Positions 35,973 to 44,188 of a stretch of 64,000 bases of DNA are shown in pieces. Positions within the stretch are counted from its first letter, which is position 1. Every line of letters begins with the position of its first letter. The notes under the pieces are model-generated. The model did not search any database, was not told the DNA's origin, and saw only the letters and a list, made by a program, of their open reading frames with translations. The position numbers and the translations under genes were made by a program. Origin of the DNA: Chloroflexi bacterium 44-23 (GTDB lineage: Bacteria > Chloroflexota > Anaerolineae > Anaerolineales > Anaerolineaceae). The stretch lies in the NCBI GenBank assembly GCA_001899005.1, contig MKUW01000015.1, positions 1-64,000 of the forward strand, read 5' to 3'.

Positions 35973-36731
35973 TTAAATAAGTGGCCATGGATAGGGTCGG
36001 CGATCCTGATCCGGTGCTGGAAAAATCTTTGTCTTGGTTAAGGTTTCTGCTCTTTGAATGATCATATCAATTTCAACGGAAGATAAAAGACTATAAATTT
36101 TTCTGGCGAGAGATAATCGCTTACTTTTTAGTTCGAAAATCAATTTTTTAAGATCGTTTATTAATGGTTCCTGAATAGCATGGTTGGCAAAATCCCAAAT
36201 GACTGTTCGCAATTTGTATTCACTGTGAAAACAAACCCCATGATCGATAAGCCAAATCTTACCATTTTCTCCCCACAGGAGGTGGCCACCTTTCCGATCC
36301 GCGTTATTGATGATTATGTCAAACAATGCAATTTTTTGAAGCAAAATCGTATTACGAACCGGTAAATTAAAGTAGTTGATTGCCGGATTATGAGGGATAA
36401 ATAATTGCAGTGAGCCAAGCCCGAAAGGTGAGTTTTGTGTTCGAAGAACCGTTGGAGGAACGAAATCCCAACCGATCAAGAGAGAAATTGTATAAGCAGC
36501 AACTTCGCGCCTGATTAATGTGTGTAACGGAAAATCCCAAAGTGGCATTTCTCCGCGCTCGGGTTTGTAAATGGCATTTAATTCAATATCACCCAATTTA
36601 CAGGATACAAATAAGGTAGAATTTGAACCAGCTAATGGTTGCCCTAGAATCTCAATTTCGCCGGTTTGCAGTGTTTGAATAATCTCTTTGCGGCTTAAGA
36701 CTAAGTGGGGGTTAATGTCGGTTGTGGCCAT
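35973..36731 (-). CDS. SCO1664-family PI3/4-kinase-like protein
   Basis: About 252 residues from ATG 36731. The kinase-like pattern includes A-I-Y-K-P-E-R-G-E (nucleotide-lysine region), N-N-A-D-R-K-G-G-H-L-L (catalytic loop) and L-I-D-H-G-V-C-F-H (metal-binding). The family is widespread in actinobacteria next to a DUF3090 gene, exactly as here. Biochemical function is unproven. A longer frame to 36809 would overlap the DUF3090 coding region by 98 bases, so I prefer ATG 36731 with a 20-base overlap. Confidence 0.85.
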   Translation of the reverse strand: MATTDINPHLVLSRKEIIQTLQTGEIEILGQPLAGSNSTLFVSCKLGDIELNAIYKPERGEMPLWDFPLHTLIRREVAAYTISLLIGWDFVPPTVLRTQNSPFGLGSLQLFIPHNPAINYFNLPVRNTILLQKIALFDIIINNADRKGGHLLWGENGKIWLIDHGVCFHSEYKLRTVIWDFANHAIQEPLINDLKKLIFELKSKRLSLARKIYSLLSSVEIDMIIQRAETLTKTKIFPAPDQDRRPYPWPLI

Positions 36732-37245
36732 TTTTCTTGGGACAGAAATGACCATCTGGACTGATTGGTTCATGACAGAGTGGGCAGATCGGTCGTCCTT
36801 TTTGGACAAGTTCCAAACCCCAATTCGCCATGGATTTTATTTGTTCACGTGAGCACCAGAAATTGACCGTTGTTATACGATCATCGTCCTCAACAGCTTC
36901 TTGCGGGTCCATTGTGATTTCTTTTACAATAACGCAAGCCTGGTCGCTTTCGTGGTTATAAGCGAGGCTAATTTCTCCAACACGAAATAATGGATCTACC
37001 GGTGGAACTATTCGCATGGTTTCCTCACTATAATGACCGGATGGAATTTCCAAATCAGGGAAGTTTTTTTCAAGATCTACTAAAAATTGCAGGATGGAAG
37101 CTGAAAGGGTTTGCACCTGAATTTTTTCAATGATTAACGTTACTTGCTGGTCTATCGTGGTTCCTTGAATGTAGAAAACCCGTTGGCCGGGTTTGCCAAT
37201 AGCATCACTGGTGATATTCGTACAAGGATTTAGAGTTAATTCCAT
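36712..37245 (-). CDS. DUF3090-family protein with C-terminal zinc knuckle
   Basis: About 177 residues from ATG 37245 (GGAGCAGGAA upstream). The N-terminal region has the family pattern G-K-P-G-Q-R-V-F-Y-I-Q-G, followed by R-V-G-E-I-S-L-A-Y. The C-terminus C-P-L-C-H-E-P-I ... F-C-P-K-K-N-G-H could bind zinc. It precedes and overlaps the SCO1664-family gene. In actinobacteria the pair usually has a third gene, a phosphoglycerate-mutase-like phosphatase, not seen here. Confidence 0.88.
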   Translation of the reverse strand: MELTLNPCTNITSDAIGKPGQRVFYIQGTTIDQQVTLIIEKIQVQTLSASILQFLVDLEKNFPDLEIPSGHYSEETMRIVPPVDPLFRVGEISLAYNHESDQACVIVKEITMDPQEAVEDDDRITTVNFWCSREQIKSMANWGLELVQKGRPICPLCHEPISPDGHFCPKKNGHNRH

Positions 37246-37307
37246 TATTGTTCCTGCTCCCAATTAAAGTATATCAAACATCCATTTTACCCTTTTTTTG
37301 GATCTTT

Positions 37308-37363
37308 TCAAAAATTAGGGGCAGAGTGTTTTTAGGCGGGCGATCGCCCACCTAAAAACACTC
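37308..37363 (-). repeat. Long hairpin with flanking motif shared with the 25.9-kb intergenic region
   Basis: Arms 37324-37342 and 37345-37363 pair over 19 bases with one mismatch around a GATC centre. The minus-strand flank reads ACACTCTGCCCCTAATTTTT, closely matching ACACTCCGCCCCTAGTTTTT on the plus strand at 25909-25928. It lies between murI and the DUF3090 gene and may be a small dispersed palindromic element. A terminator role for murI is possible, although no T-tract follows directly. Confidence 0.5.
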
Positions 37364-37375
37364 CTCAACCCCGTT

Positions 37376-38266
37376 TCATTGAAAAGAAACGTTTTTTTCA
37401 TGTGTAAGGTTCAATTTGTCTTCTTGATCATTCCATTTGGCATGACAGATTTGAAAACGATAAGGAAAGAGTTGACGTACAATTGCACCCCGAGGCTCTT
37501 TTGGTGAACTGGATGTGATCCAGGTTTCAGCTATTTTATTTTGAGATGTATCTTGAAAATTCATTTGCAAATAAATTTTGCGGGTTTGTATAGCCACGGC
37601 CGGCGCCGGATCGATCACGTTGACATTTTCTCCAACGATTTCCTTGATTAAAGGAATGACATGTGGGTAGTGGGTGCAACCCAGAACTACGGTATCAATA
37701 TTTTTGGTTAAGAGCGGGATAAGTGCTTTCTCAAGAATAGCTCTGGTTTTATTGCCGTTGAAGTGCCCTTGCTCAATTTCTTCCACCAAGCCAGGGCAGG
37801 GATCCTGGAAAACAGTGACATCACGGGCGAAGCGTTCCATCACCGATGCATACAATTGACCTTGAAATGTGGTCTGTGTAGCCAGCACGGCAACAGCCCC
37901 GGAGTGTGTCTTTTCGGCTGCCGGTTTTAAGGCTGGTTCCATACCAACAAATGGAATTTGGGGAAATTGCTCGCGTAAAAAAATTAATGAAGCTGCAGAA
38001 GCAGCATTACAGGCAATCACGATTAATTTTGCGCCTTGTTCGAGAAGGAAATTTGTGATCCCAAAAGAAAATTGACGTACCTGCTCGATTGAACGCCGTC
38101 CATAAGGCACATGAATTTGATCACCAAAATAGATCAAATGCTGATCTGGCATGATCTTACGAATTTCTTTTAAAACCGATAATCCGCCGATTCCAGAATC
38201 AAAAACGCCAATTGAATTAAATCGATTGAGATGTAAACTCACAATATCAGCTGTCCCTGGCAGCAT
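37376..38266 (-). CDS. murI: Glutamate racemase
   Basis: The 296-residue enzyme supplies D-glutamate for peptidoglycan. Catalytic cysteines lie in A-C-N-A-A-S-A-A and G-C-T-H-Y-P-H; G-V-F-D-S-G-I-G-G-L-S-V-L marks the N-terminus. The first ~15 residues precede the usual start and overlap the upstream C26 gene by 20 bases, so the true start may be an internal TTG or GTG. Its presence suggests a peptidoglycan-containing cell. Confidence 0.93.
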   Translation of the reverse strand: MLPGTADIVSLHLNRFNSIGVFDSGIGGLSVLKEIRKIMPDQHLIYFGDQIHVPYGRRSIEQVRQFSFGITNFLLEQGAKLIVIACNAASAASLIFLREQFPQIPFVGMEPALKPAAEKTHSGAVAVLATQTTFQGQLYASVMERFARDVTVFQDPCPGLVEEIEQGHFNGNKTRAILEKALIPLLTKNIDTVVLGCTHYPHVIPLIKEIVGENVNVIDPAPAVAIQTRKIYLQMNFQDTSQNKIAETWITSSSPKEPRGAIVRQLFPYRFQICHAKWNDQEDKLNLTHEKNVSFQ

Positions 38267-38966
38267 TTACAAACGCGGAGAAAAGGTTTTGCATGGCAGG
38301 CATATTTGTTAACCATTCAGGATGCCACTGGACACCGAAAAAGAATGGATAATCTGGAATTTCAACTGCTTCAATCATGCCATCTGGAGCGAAGGCACTG
38401 GCAACCAGGGGGCTGGCAAGACTTTTTATCGCCTGATGGTGTAAAGAGTTGACCATCAATTCGTTTCCATAGAGGATATCAACCAGACGCGAAGATTTCT
38501 CGATTTTAATGGAATGGGCAGCGTAATCACGGGCAACATTCGGGAAATGATCGTGTTTTAATGGCTGGTTGAATTGGGTGGGAATATGGGTGTACAAATC
38601 CCCCCCTAAAGCCACATTAATCACCTGATGGCCACGGCAAATTCCAAAAAGAGGTTTTCTGTTTTCAAAGGCAAGTTTTACTAAAGCAATTTCGAGGTTA
38701 TCACGATCATTTTCCACGTCACTTATTTTTGCATGCGGCGAACCGTGATATTTTTCGATTGAAATATCACCTCCCCCGGTTAGTATGATCCCATTGAATT
38801 TTTGATGAATTGAAGCTATGTCATATTGATCAATCGTAGGCGGCAAGATAACGGGAATTCCATCGGCCTCACGAATTGCCTGAACGTATTTATCAATGAG
38901 GCAAACGCGCAAGATTTGTGAATTACTAAGAATTCGTCCAGATGTGATGGCAATGGTTGGTTTCAT
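38247..38966 (-). CDS. Class C26 glutamine amidotransferase-like hydrolase (PuuD-like)
   Basis: About 239 residues from ATG 38966 (AGGTGA upstream). Motifs are the nucleophile elbow F-G-I-C-R-G-H-Q, I-L-T-G-G-G-D-I and the catalytic His-Glu in G-V-Q-W-H-P-E-W. The family cleaves gamma-glutamyl amides such as gamma-glutamyl-GABA. It is directly upstream of murI, and a gamma-glutamyltransferase gene lies nearby at 41431. The natural substrate is not determined by sequence. Confidence 0.88.
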   Translation of the reverse strand: MKPTIAITSGRILSNSQILRVCLIDKYVQAIREADGIPVILPPTIDQYDIASIHQKFNGIILTGGGDISIEKYHGSPHAKISDVENDRDNLEIALVKLAFENRKPLFGICRGHQVINVALGGDLYTHIPTQFNQPLKHDHFPNVARDYAAHSIKIEKSSRLVDILYGNELMVNSLHHQAIKSLASPLVASAFAPDGMIEAVEIPDYPFFFGVQWHPEWLTNMPAMQNLFSAFVNAARDS

Positions 38967-39051
38967 GTAATCACCTGTGTATAAATTCATACAGAAAAAG
39001 GCGCAGTCACGAGTGCCTGCACCTTTAATCTTATCATAATTGCTTGAATGA

Positions 39052-39399
39052 TCAGTTAAATTTCTGTTTTAGTCTGGCACTCTTACCAGTGCGATTGCGC
39101 AAATAATATAGCCTGGAACGTGATACTTTACTATGGCGTTCAATTTCGACTTTATCAATGCGGGGTGAACGAGTAAGAAAAGTTCGCTCAACACCAATCC
39201 CATTGGCTGCTACTCGACGCACAGTGAAAGTAGAGCTACCGCCGTTACTGTGCTTGTAGAGCACGGTACCTTTGAAAACTTGAATTCGCTCACGGGTACC
39301 CTCGCTGATTTTTACATGCACGTTGACGACATCACCAGCACGTAATTCAGGGACATTTGGGTTGATGGGAGCTTCCAGTGTTTTTAAGATCTTATCCAT
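39052..39399 (-). CDS. rplS: Ribosomal protein bL19
   Basis: The product has 115 residues from ATG 39399, preceded by AAGGAA. It contains the family signature G-D-V-V-N-V-H-V-K-I-S-E-G-T-R-E-R-I-Q and R-K-x-R-L-Y-Y-L-R-N-type C-terminal sequence (here R-S-R-L-Y-Y-L-R). It has its own promoter and is separated from the usual trmD/rpsP neighbours. Confidence 0.97.
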   Translation of the reverse strand: MDKILKTLEAPINPNVPELRAGDVVNVHVKISEGTRERIQVFKGTVLYKHSNGGSSTFTVRRVAANGIGVERTFLTRSPRIDKVEIERHSKVSRSRLYYLRNRTGKSARLKQKFN

Positions 39400-39462
39400 T
39401 TTTAATTTCCTTACCAATGGTATTTATTTTTTATGATCGCTTTGATTTCTAAGCGACGTCGG

Positions 39463-39491
39463 ATTATATCATGAGAATTTAAAGGCGTAAA
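39463..39491 (-). promoter_or_regulatory. rplS: Promoter of rplS
   Basis: On the minus strand TTTACG (39486-39491) and TATAAT (39463-39468) are 17 bases apart, ~60 bases upstream of the rplS start. Confidence 0.7.
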
Positions 39492-39560
39492 GCAGGAATT
39501 TTGATTGGGCATTAAACATCCCATCAATTATTACTCAATTCCCGCTAAATTCTGGTGGTT

Positions 39561-41423
39561 CTATTCCAGGAAATTGCGCATATTTTCAACGACCTGGGCT
39601 GTTATTCCTTTGACTGCCAGCAATTCTTCATCGCTGGCATGGAGAATCCCCTCTATCGATCCAAATTGTGTCAGAAGGATTTTCCGGCGAGTGGGACCGA
39701 TTCCAGGGATTTTATCCAGTTGGGAGGCAATGCCAACTTTGGTTCTTTTATTTCGATGAGCAGTTATTGCAAACCGATGCGCCTCATCGCGAATGCGTTG
39801 GATTAAGTATAATCCCTGAGAATGTTTTTCCAATTTAACGGATATTGGATTGTTGGGAAAGAAAAGCTCTTCTTCCTGTTTGGCCAGGCCGGCAATTTGA
39901 AATTTACCGTTCAGTCCGAATGCATCAATAACTTTTACAGCCCGGCTCAATTGACCTTTACCGCCATCGACGAGGAGTATATCAGGCAAAATAGCGAATG
40001 CTTCGTCTTTTTTGGCACCTACTTCCAGATTCTCTTGAGCGCTTTGCCAGCGTCTAAAACGACGTGTTAGAACTTCTTCCATGCTGGCAAAATCATCCGG
40101 TCCGGATACCGATTTAATATTAAATTTTCGATAGAGTTTTTTGTTTGGTACTCCCTGGGTAAAAACTACCATACTTCCAATTGAAGATGTTCCTTGAATA
40201 TTTGAAATATCATAGCATTCAATTCGATTTGGAGCTTCATCCAGGGAAAATGCTCGTTGAAGATCAGCCAATGCTTCTGTTTGTTTATTCGTATCTGCTT
40301 CCCACTGTGACCTCAAGGCTTTTAAAGTTTCAATAGCATTATCTTTTGCCAAACCTAAAATTTGGTGTGCGTTGCCGCGATGTGGTACACGGATATCAAC
40401 CTTCTTGCCACCTCTACGGGTTTTCAACCATTGACGAATGATGGCGGCTTCCTCAATTTCGTTTGGGAGAAGTACCTGACTGGGAACATTGGATGCATCA
40501 GAGTAAAATTGCTTCAAAAATTCTTCAATTATTTCAGTATCTTTGGCTTCCTCTGTACCTTCGAGAATGAAATACTCACGCCCAATCAATTTGCCTGAGC
40601 GAATGAAGAAAATCTGAACACACGCCTCACCATCTGAGCGGGCCATGGCAATCACATCTGAATCAGTTTGGTCGCTGGAGATCACCTTTTGCTTTTCAAC
40701 AACATGATCGATTGCCCGAATTTGATCACGGATTGTGGCAGCTTTTTCAAATTTTAGCTCTTCTGCAGCCTCTTCCATCTCATTGCTGAGGCGATTCAGA
40801 ATAGGGGTTGTTTTGCCCTCCAGAAATCTGCAAAGATCATTGATCATTTGGCGATAGTCATGTTGATTTATCATTCCGATGCATGGGGCACAGCACAGTT
40901 TAATATCATAGTAGAGGCAGGCACGTTTATCCTGCCCTGTGATAACCCGGTCGCAGGTAAGGTAAGGAAATATCTTGCGAAGAACATCCAGGGTTTGATG
41001 AACAGCCCAGACAGAAGTATATGGGCCGAAATAGCGGGAACCATCATCTTCCATGCGGCGTGTGACAGTCACCTTGGGGAATGGGTCTTGCCAATGGACT
41101 TTGATATATGGGTAGCGTTTATCATCCTTTAAGCGAATATTGTAAAAAGGACGATGCTTTTTAATCAAATTCATTTCCAGGATCAAGGCTTCTAATTCAG
41201 AATCGACCACAATCCATTCAATATCTGAAATGGCTGCCACCATCTGGCGCGTGCGTGGATGGAGGTCAGCACTTTCATGGAAATAAGATCGTACCCGCGA
41301 TCGCAAGCTGATTGCTTTGCCCACATAGATAATATTACCCGAGCTGTTTTTCATTATGTAACAGCCGGGTTTGCCTGGTAGTGTATCCAGGATACCCTGG
41401 AGCTGGTCTGAAATTAAATTCAT
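39561..41423 (-). CDS. uvrC: Excinuclease ABC subunit C
   Basis: The 620-residue nucleotide-excision-repair nuclease has an N-terminal GIY-YIG domain (G-C-Y-I-M ... I-I-Y-V-G-K-A), a UVR helical segment that contacts UvrB (~200-235), the C-terminal RNase H-like nuclease (Y-D-I-S-N-I-Q-G-T, L-V-D-G-G-K-G-Q) and tandem helix-hairpin-helix motifs (I-P-G-I-G). Full length. It starts 7 bases after ggt stops, yet a TATAAT overlaps that junction, suggesting an internal leaderless promoter. Confidence 0.96.
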   Translation of the reverse strand: MNLISDQLQGILDTLPGKPGCYIMKNSSGNIIYVGKAISLRSRVRSYFHESADLHPRTRQMVAAISDIEWIVVDSELEALILEMNLIKKHRPFYNIRLKDDKRYPYIKVHWQDPFPKVTVTRRMEDDGSRYFGPYTSVWAVHQTLDVLRKIFPYLTCDRVITGQDKRACLYYDIKLCCAPCIGMINQHDYRQMINDLCRFLEGKTTPILNRLSNEMEEAAEELKFEKAATIRDQIRAIDHVVEKQKVISSDQTDSDVIAMARSDGEACVQIFFIRSGKLIGREYFILEGTEEAKDTEIIEEFLKQFYSDASNVPSQVLLPNEIEEAAIIRQWLKTRRGGKKVDIRVPHRGNAHQILGLAKDNAIETLKALRSQWEADTNKQTEALADLQRAFSLDEAPNRIECYDISNIQGTSSIGSMVVFTQGVPNKKLYRKFNIKSVSGPDDFASMEEVLTRRFRRWQSAQENLEVGAKKDEAFAILPDILLVDGGKGQLSRAVKVIDAFGLNGKFQIAGLAKQEEELFFPNNPISVKLEKHSQGLYLIQRIRDEAHRFAITAHRNKRTKVGIASQLDKIPGIGPTRRKILLTQFGSIEGILHASDEELLAVKGITAQVVENMRNFLE

Positions 41424-41429
41424 GGCACT

Positions 41430-41435
41430 ATTATA
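41430..41435 (-). promoter_or_regulatory. uvrC: -10 box placed for a leaderless uvrC transcript
   Basis: TATAAT on the minus strand ends 6 bases before ATG 41423 and overlaps the ggt stop codon. No Shine-Dalgarno is seen for uvrC. Confidence 0.45.
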
Positions 41436-43050
41436 ACGTCATAACACAACCATCAGCTCGTGGGTCACTTCCTCCGGCAAGGACATGGGAATCCTGATCA
41501 CGTAGGATAATTTGACCTCTCCCGAAGACGGCGCGCTGCATCCCCTCAATCAGTTGAAGAGGGTGACCCATTTCAGCGAGTTCTTTATAAGTTCGCTCAG
41601 GTATTCCTTTTTCTATTGCTATGAAATTATTTGTTTGTTCAGGCTGAATACAGAATCTTGGAAGATCCAGAGCTTGCTGAGGGTCGAGTCGGTCAATGAA
41701 CAAGGAGATTGCTACTTGCATATGTCCTTGCGGTTGCATAAAACCGCCCATGACACCAAACGGTCCGATCAATTCTCCGTTGAAGGCATCTGTAACCATC
41801 GCTGGGATAATGGTGTGATATGGCCGCTTTCGGGGGGCTAGGCAGTTGGGATGATTTTCTTCAAGTGAAAAATTGTGTCCCCGGTTTTGCAGGCTAAAAC
41901 CAAAACCCGAAGGGACAATGCCGGTACCAAAACCCATATAGTTGCTGTTAATAAAAGAACAGGCATTCCCGAATTGATCAACGACACAAAAATAAACGGT
42001 ATCGGAAGTCGCCGGAGGTAGGCCATGTTCGACGTTCTCAATTCGTTTTTTTGTTCGAATCTGAGCTGCGCGCTCGTGAGCATACTGGTCGGAAAGTAAA
42101 AAGGCCAGTGGTGCCGGATTTGTACTTGAATCAGCAATATGAAAAAATGCATCTGCAAATGCCAACCGCATTGCTTCGATTTCATAGTGCAAACGTTGTG
42201 TTGACAAAGGATGCAAGCATTCCAAATCAAAGTTTTTAAGTATATTGAGTGCCAATAAAGCAGCCAATCCCTGACCGTTCGGTGGACATTCCCAAATTCT
42301 CTTGTTTTCAAAATCTATTGAAATTGGTTCTTCCCAGGTTGAAATGTGCTCGGCCAGATCCGATTTCGAGAAACAGCCGCCAGCTTGATTAACGGCAGAC
42401 ACAATTGCATCAGCAATTTCACCCTGATAAAAAACATCTTTGCCATGATCGGCAATCAAACGCAAAGTTCTGGCTAGACCTTTATTGTGGAATATTTGAC
42501 CGGCTTTGGGCGCATCTCCATCGATTAGCATTTCACCGCCATTCAAAGCGTTTTTAAGCTGCCCCTGTGCTGCCAATTGCCAAAAGTAAGCAGTAATGGC
42601 TGCTACCGGAAAACCGCTTTGAGCAAGATCTATGGCAGGTTGGAGTACCTCTGAAAAGCTCATGTTGCCAAAGCGTGAATTCAGATCAAACCAGGCAGCG
42701 CATGCACCAGGAACAGTAATTGTATAGGGATGATAAAAAGGCAGGCGTGTAATACCTTCAGATTGAAGTTTTTTCAAACTAAGGTTACCTGGTGCGCGCC
42801 CCGATCCATTCAATGCAAAAACTCGTTTCTGATCAGCTGAATAAAAGAGGGCGAAGGCGTCTCCTCCCAGACCGGTTGAAGTCGGTTCGGTCACATTTAA
42901 GGCGGCCGCAACAGCGATTGCCGCAGAAGCTGCGTTTCCTCCAGATTGGAGGATCTTAAGCCCAGCAGCTGTCGCAAGGGGTTGGGAGCTGGCGACCATT
43001 CCATTCATTCCGTAAACCGGTGATCTGCGTGAGGTAAATTCAAATTCCAT
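41431..43050 (-). CDS. ggt: Gamma-glutamyltransferase
   Basis: The 539-residue Ntn-hydrolase precursor should self-cleave before the nucleophilic threonine at about T348 in A-T-S-D-T-V-Y-F, giving large and small subunits. Other motifs are T-S-T-G-L-G-G-D-A-F and F-I-N-S-N-Y-M-G-F-G. No signal peptide is visible, so it would be cytoplasmic. It lies 7 bases downstream of selD on the same strand, so the two may share a transcript. Confidence 0.9.
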   Translation of the reverse strand: MEFEFTSRRSPVYGMNGMVASSQPLATAAGLKILQSGGNAASAAIAVAAALNVTEPTSTGLGGDAFALFYSADQKRVFALNGSGRAPGNLSLKKLQSEGITRLPFYHPYTITVPGACAAWFDLNSRFGNMSFSEVLQPAIDLAQSGFPVAAITAYFWQLAAQGQLKNALNGGEMLIDGDAPKAGQIFHNKGLARTLRLIADHGKDVFYQGEIADAIVSAVNQAGGCFSKSDLAEHISTWEEPISIDFENKRIWECPPNGQGLAALLALNILKNFDLECLHPLSTQRLHYEIEAMRLAFADAFFHIADSSTNPAPLAFLLSDQYAHERAAQIRTKKRIENVEHGLPPATSDTVYFCVVDQFGNACSFINSNYMGFGTGIVPSGFGFSLQNRGHNFSLEENHPNCLAPRKRPYHTIIPAMVTDAFNGELIGPFGVMGGFMQPQGHMQVAISLFIDRLDPQQALDLPRFCIQPEQTNNFIAIEKGIPERTYKELAEMGHPLQLIEGMQRAVFGRGQIILRDQDSHVLAGGSDPRADGCVMTL

Positions 43051-43057
43051 AATTTTC

Positions 43058-44119
43058 CTAAAGTACTTGAATTCCGCTGCCGTTTACAGCTTTACCTATG
43101 ATCCAGAATGGTTGGTCAAATTTTTTGGCCAAAGATTGAAATTGTTCTAACTTGGCGGGTGGACAGGCAATTAACAATCCGCCTGAGGTTTGGGGGTCAA
43201 AAAGAAGCATTTCCATCACTTCAGTTATACTATCTGTAAAATTTACATATTTCGAATAATACATTTTGTTGTCGGAAGCACCCCCTGCAAAAAAGCCTTG
43301 TTGGCCATATAGCAAAGCATTGGTCAGAAGGGGGACTTTTTGGGATTCAATAATCAATTTCACATTGGATGATTCTGCCATCTCAAGAGCATGGCCAAGC
43401 AGTGAAAATCCGGTTACATCCGTGGCAGACTTCAATCCAACTGAGACAGCAATTTCGGCTGATTGATTGTTGAGTTTCTTCATCCAGCCAACTGCTTCTG
43501 CGATGTCCTTACGCTTTGCCTTTTGCTGTTTGATTGCAGTGGTGGTTACTCCAACTCCAATTGGTTTGGTAAGAAGTAAGAGATCTCCTGCATGCACCCC
43601 TGATTTCATAAGAATTGAATTCGTTTCAGCCATGCCAAGCACAATTAATCCAAATTTTAATTCATTATCCTGGATAGTATGACCACCTGCAACAATCACC
43701 CCGGCTGCTTGCGCCATTTCTGCCCCGCCGCGAATAATTTCACTCAACACTTCGGCAGAGAGTTGGGTTGGGAAGGCTGCGATGTTTAAAGCCAGGAATG
43801 GCTTTGCTCCCATGGCGTAGATATCTGATAATGAATTTGCTGCTGCAATAGCCCCATAGTCATAAGCGTCATCAACCACCGGTGTGAAGAAATCGGCCGA
43901 GATGACCAATGATTGATGCTCATTGATTTTCCAGACGGCTGCATCATCCGGCGGATCAAAACCTGCCAGTAGATTCGGGTAATCCTTTGCAGAAAATATA
44001 CTTGCGAGTGGTCGCAGAACCTGCGACAGTGTCTCAGCACTTAATTTACTCGCTCAACCGGCACAATTTGAAAGAGTGGTCAATCGAATTTCTTTTCCGG
44101 AAACTGTTTTATTATTCAT
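43058..44119 (-). CDS. selD: Selenide, water dikinase, selenocysteine-containing (in-frame UGA)
   Basis: A 353-residue protein makes selenophosphate from selenide and ATP, the Se donor for Sec-tRNA. The stop-free frame begins only at 43909, but reading upstream from ATG 44119 gives the missing N-terminus, interrupted solely by TGA at codon 22 (bases 44054-44056). The context is N-C-A-G-U-A-S-K, the family's active-site G-[CU]-x-x-K position. A hairpin compatible with a bacterial SECIS follows. Downstream are D-D-A-A-V, V-I-S-A-D-F-F-T-P-V-V-D-D and G-G-H-T-I. So this is a full-length selenoprotein gene, not a truncated one. A TATAAT lies 7 bases before the ATG. Confidence 0.93.
44004..44056 (-). 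promoter_or_regulatory. Candidate bacterial SECIS element in selD
   Basis: Directly after the UGA, GCGAGT (44048-44053) can pair with ACTCGC (44004-44009). Inside, GTCGCAG (44021-44027) pairs perfectly with CTGCGAC (44011-44017) around a GTT apical loop. The loop starts 33 bases after the UGA and its first base is G, both as expected for SelB-binding SECIS hairpins. Confidence 0.75.
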
Positions 44120-44126
44120 GGGCCTA

Positions 44127-44132
44127 ATTATA
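44127..44132 (-). promoter_or_regulatory. selD: -10 box for leaderless selD transcript
   Basis: TATAAT on the minus strand is separated from ATG 44119 by 7 bases, and a TTGTTT lies 18 bases further upstream as a plausible -35. Confidence 0.5.
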
Positions 44133-44188
44133 TAGAATCTTGATTAGATTAAACAAAATTGATAGTTTGCGTAAATCCAAACACGGAT

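Noticed and set aside
41838..42311. 157-codon minus-strand frame inside ggt
   Set aside because: It is an alternative frame within the clearly conserved gamma-glutamyltransferase gene and has no ribosome-binding site.
43058..43909. selD as a truncated protein or pseudogene
   Set aside because: Upstream sequence is in frame, encodes the family N-terminus and has a single UGA at the Sec position with a SECIS-like hairpin.
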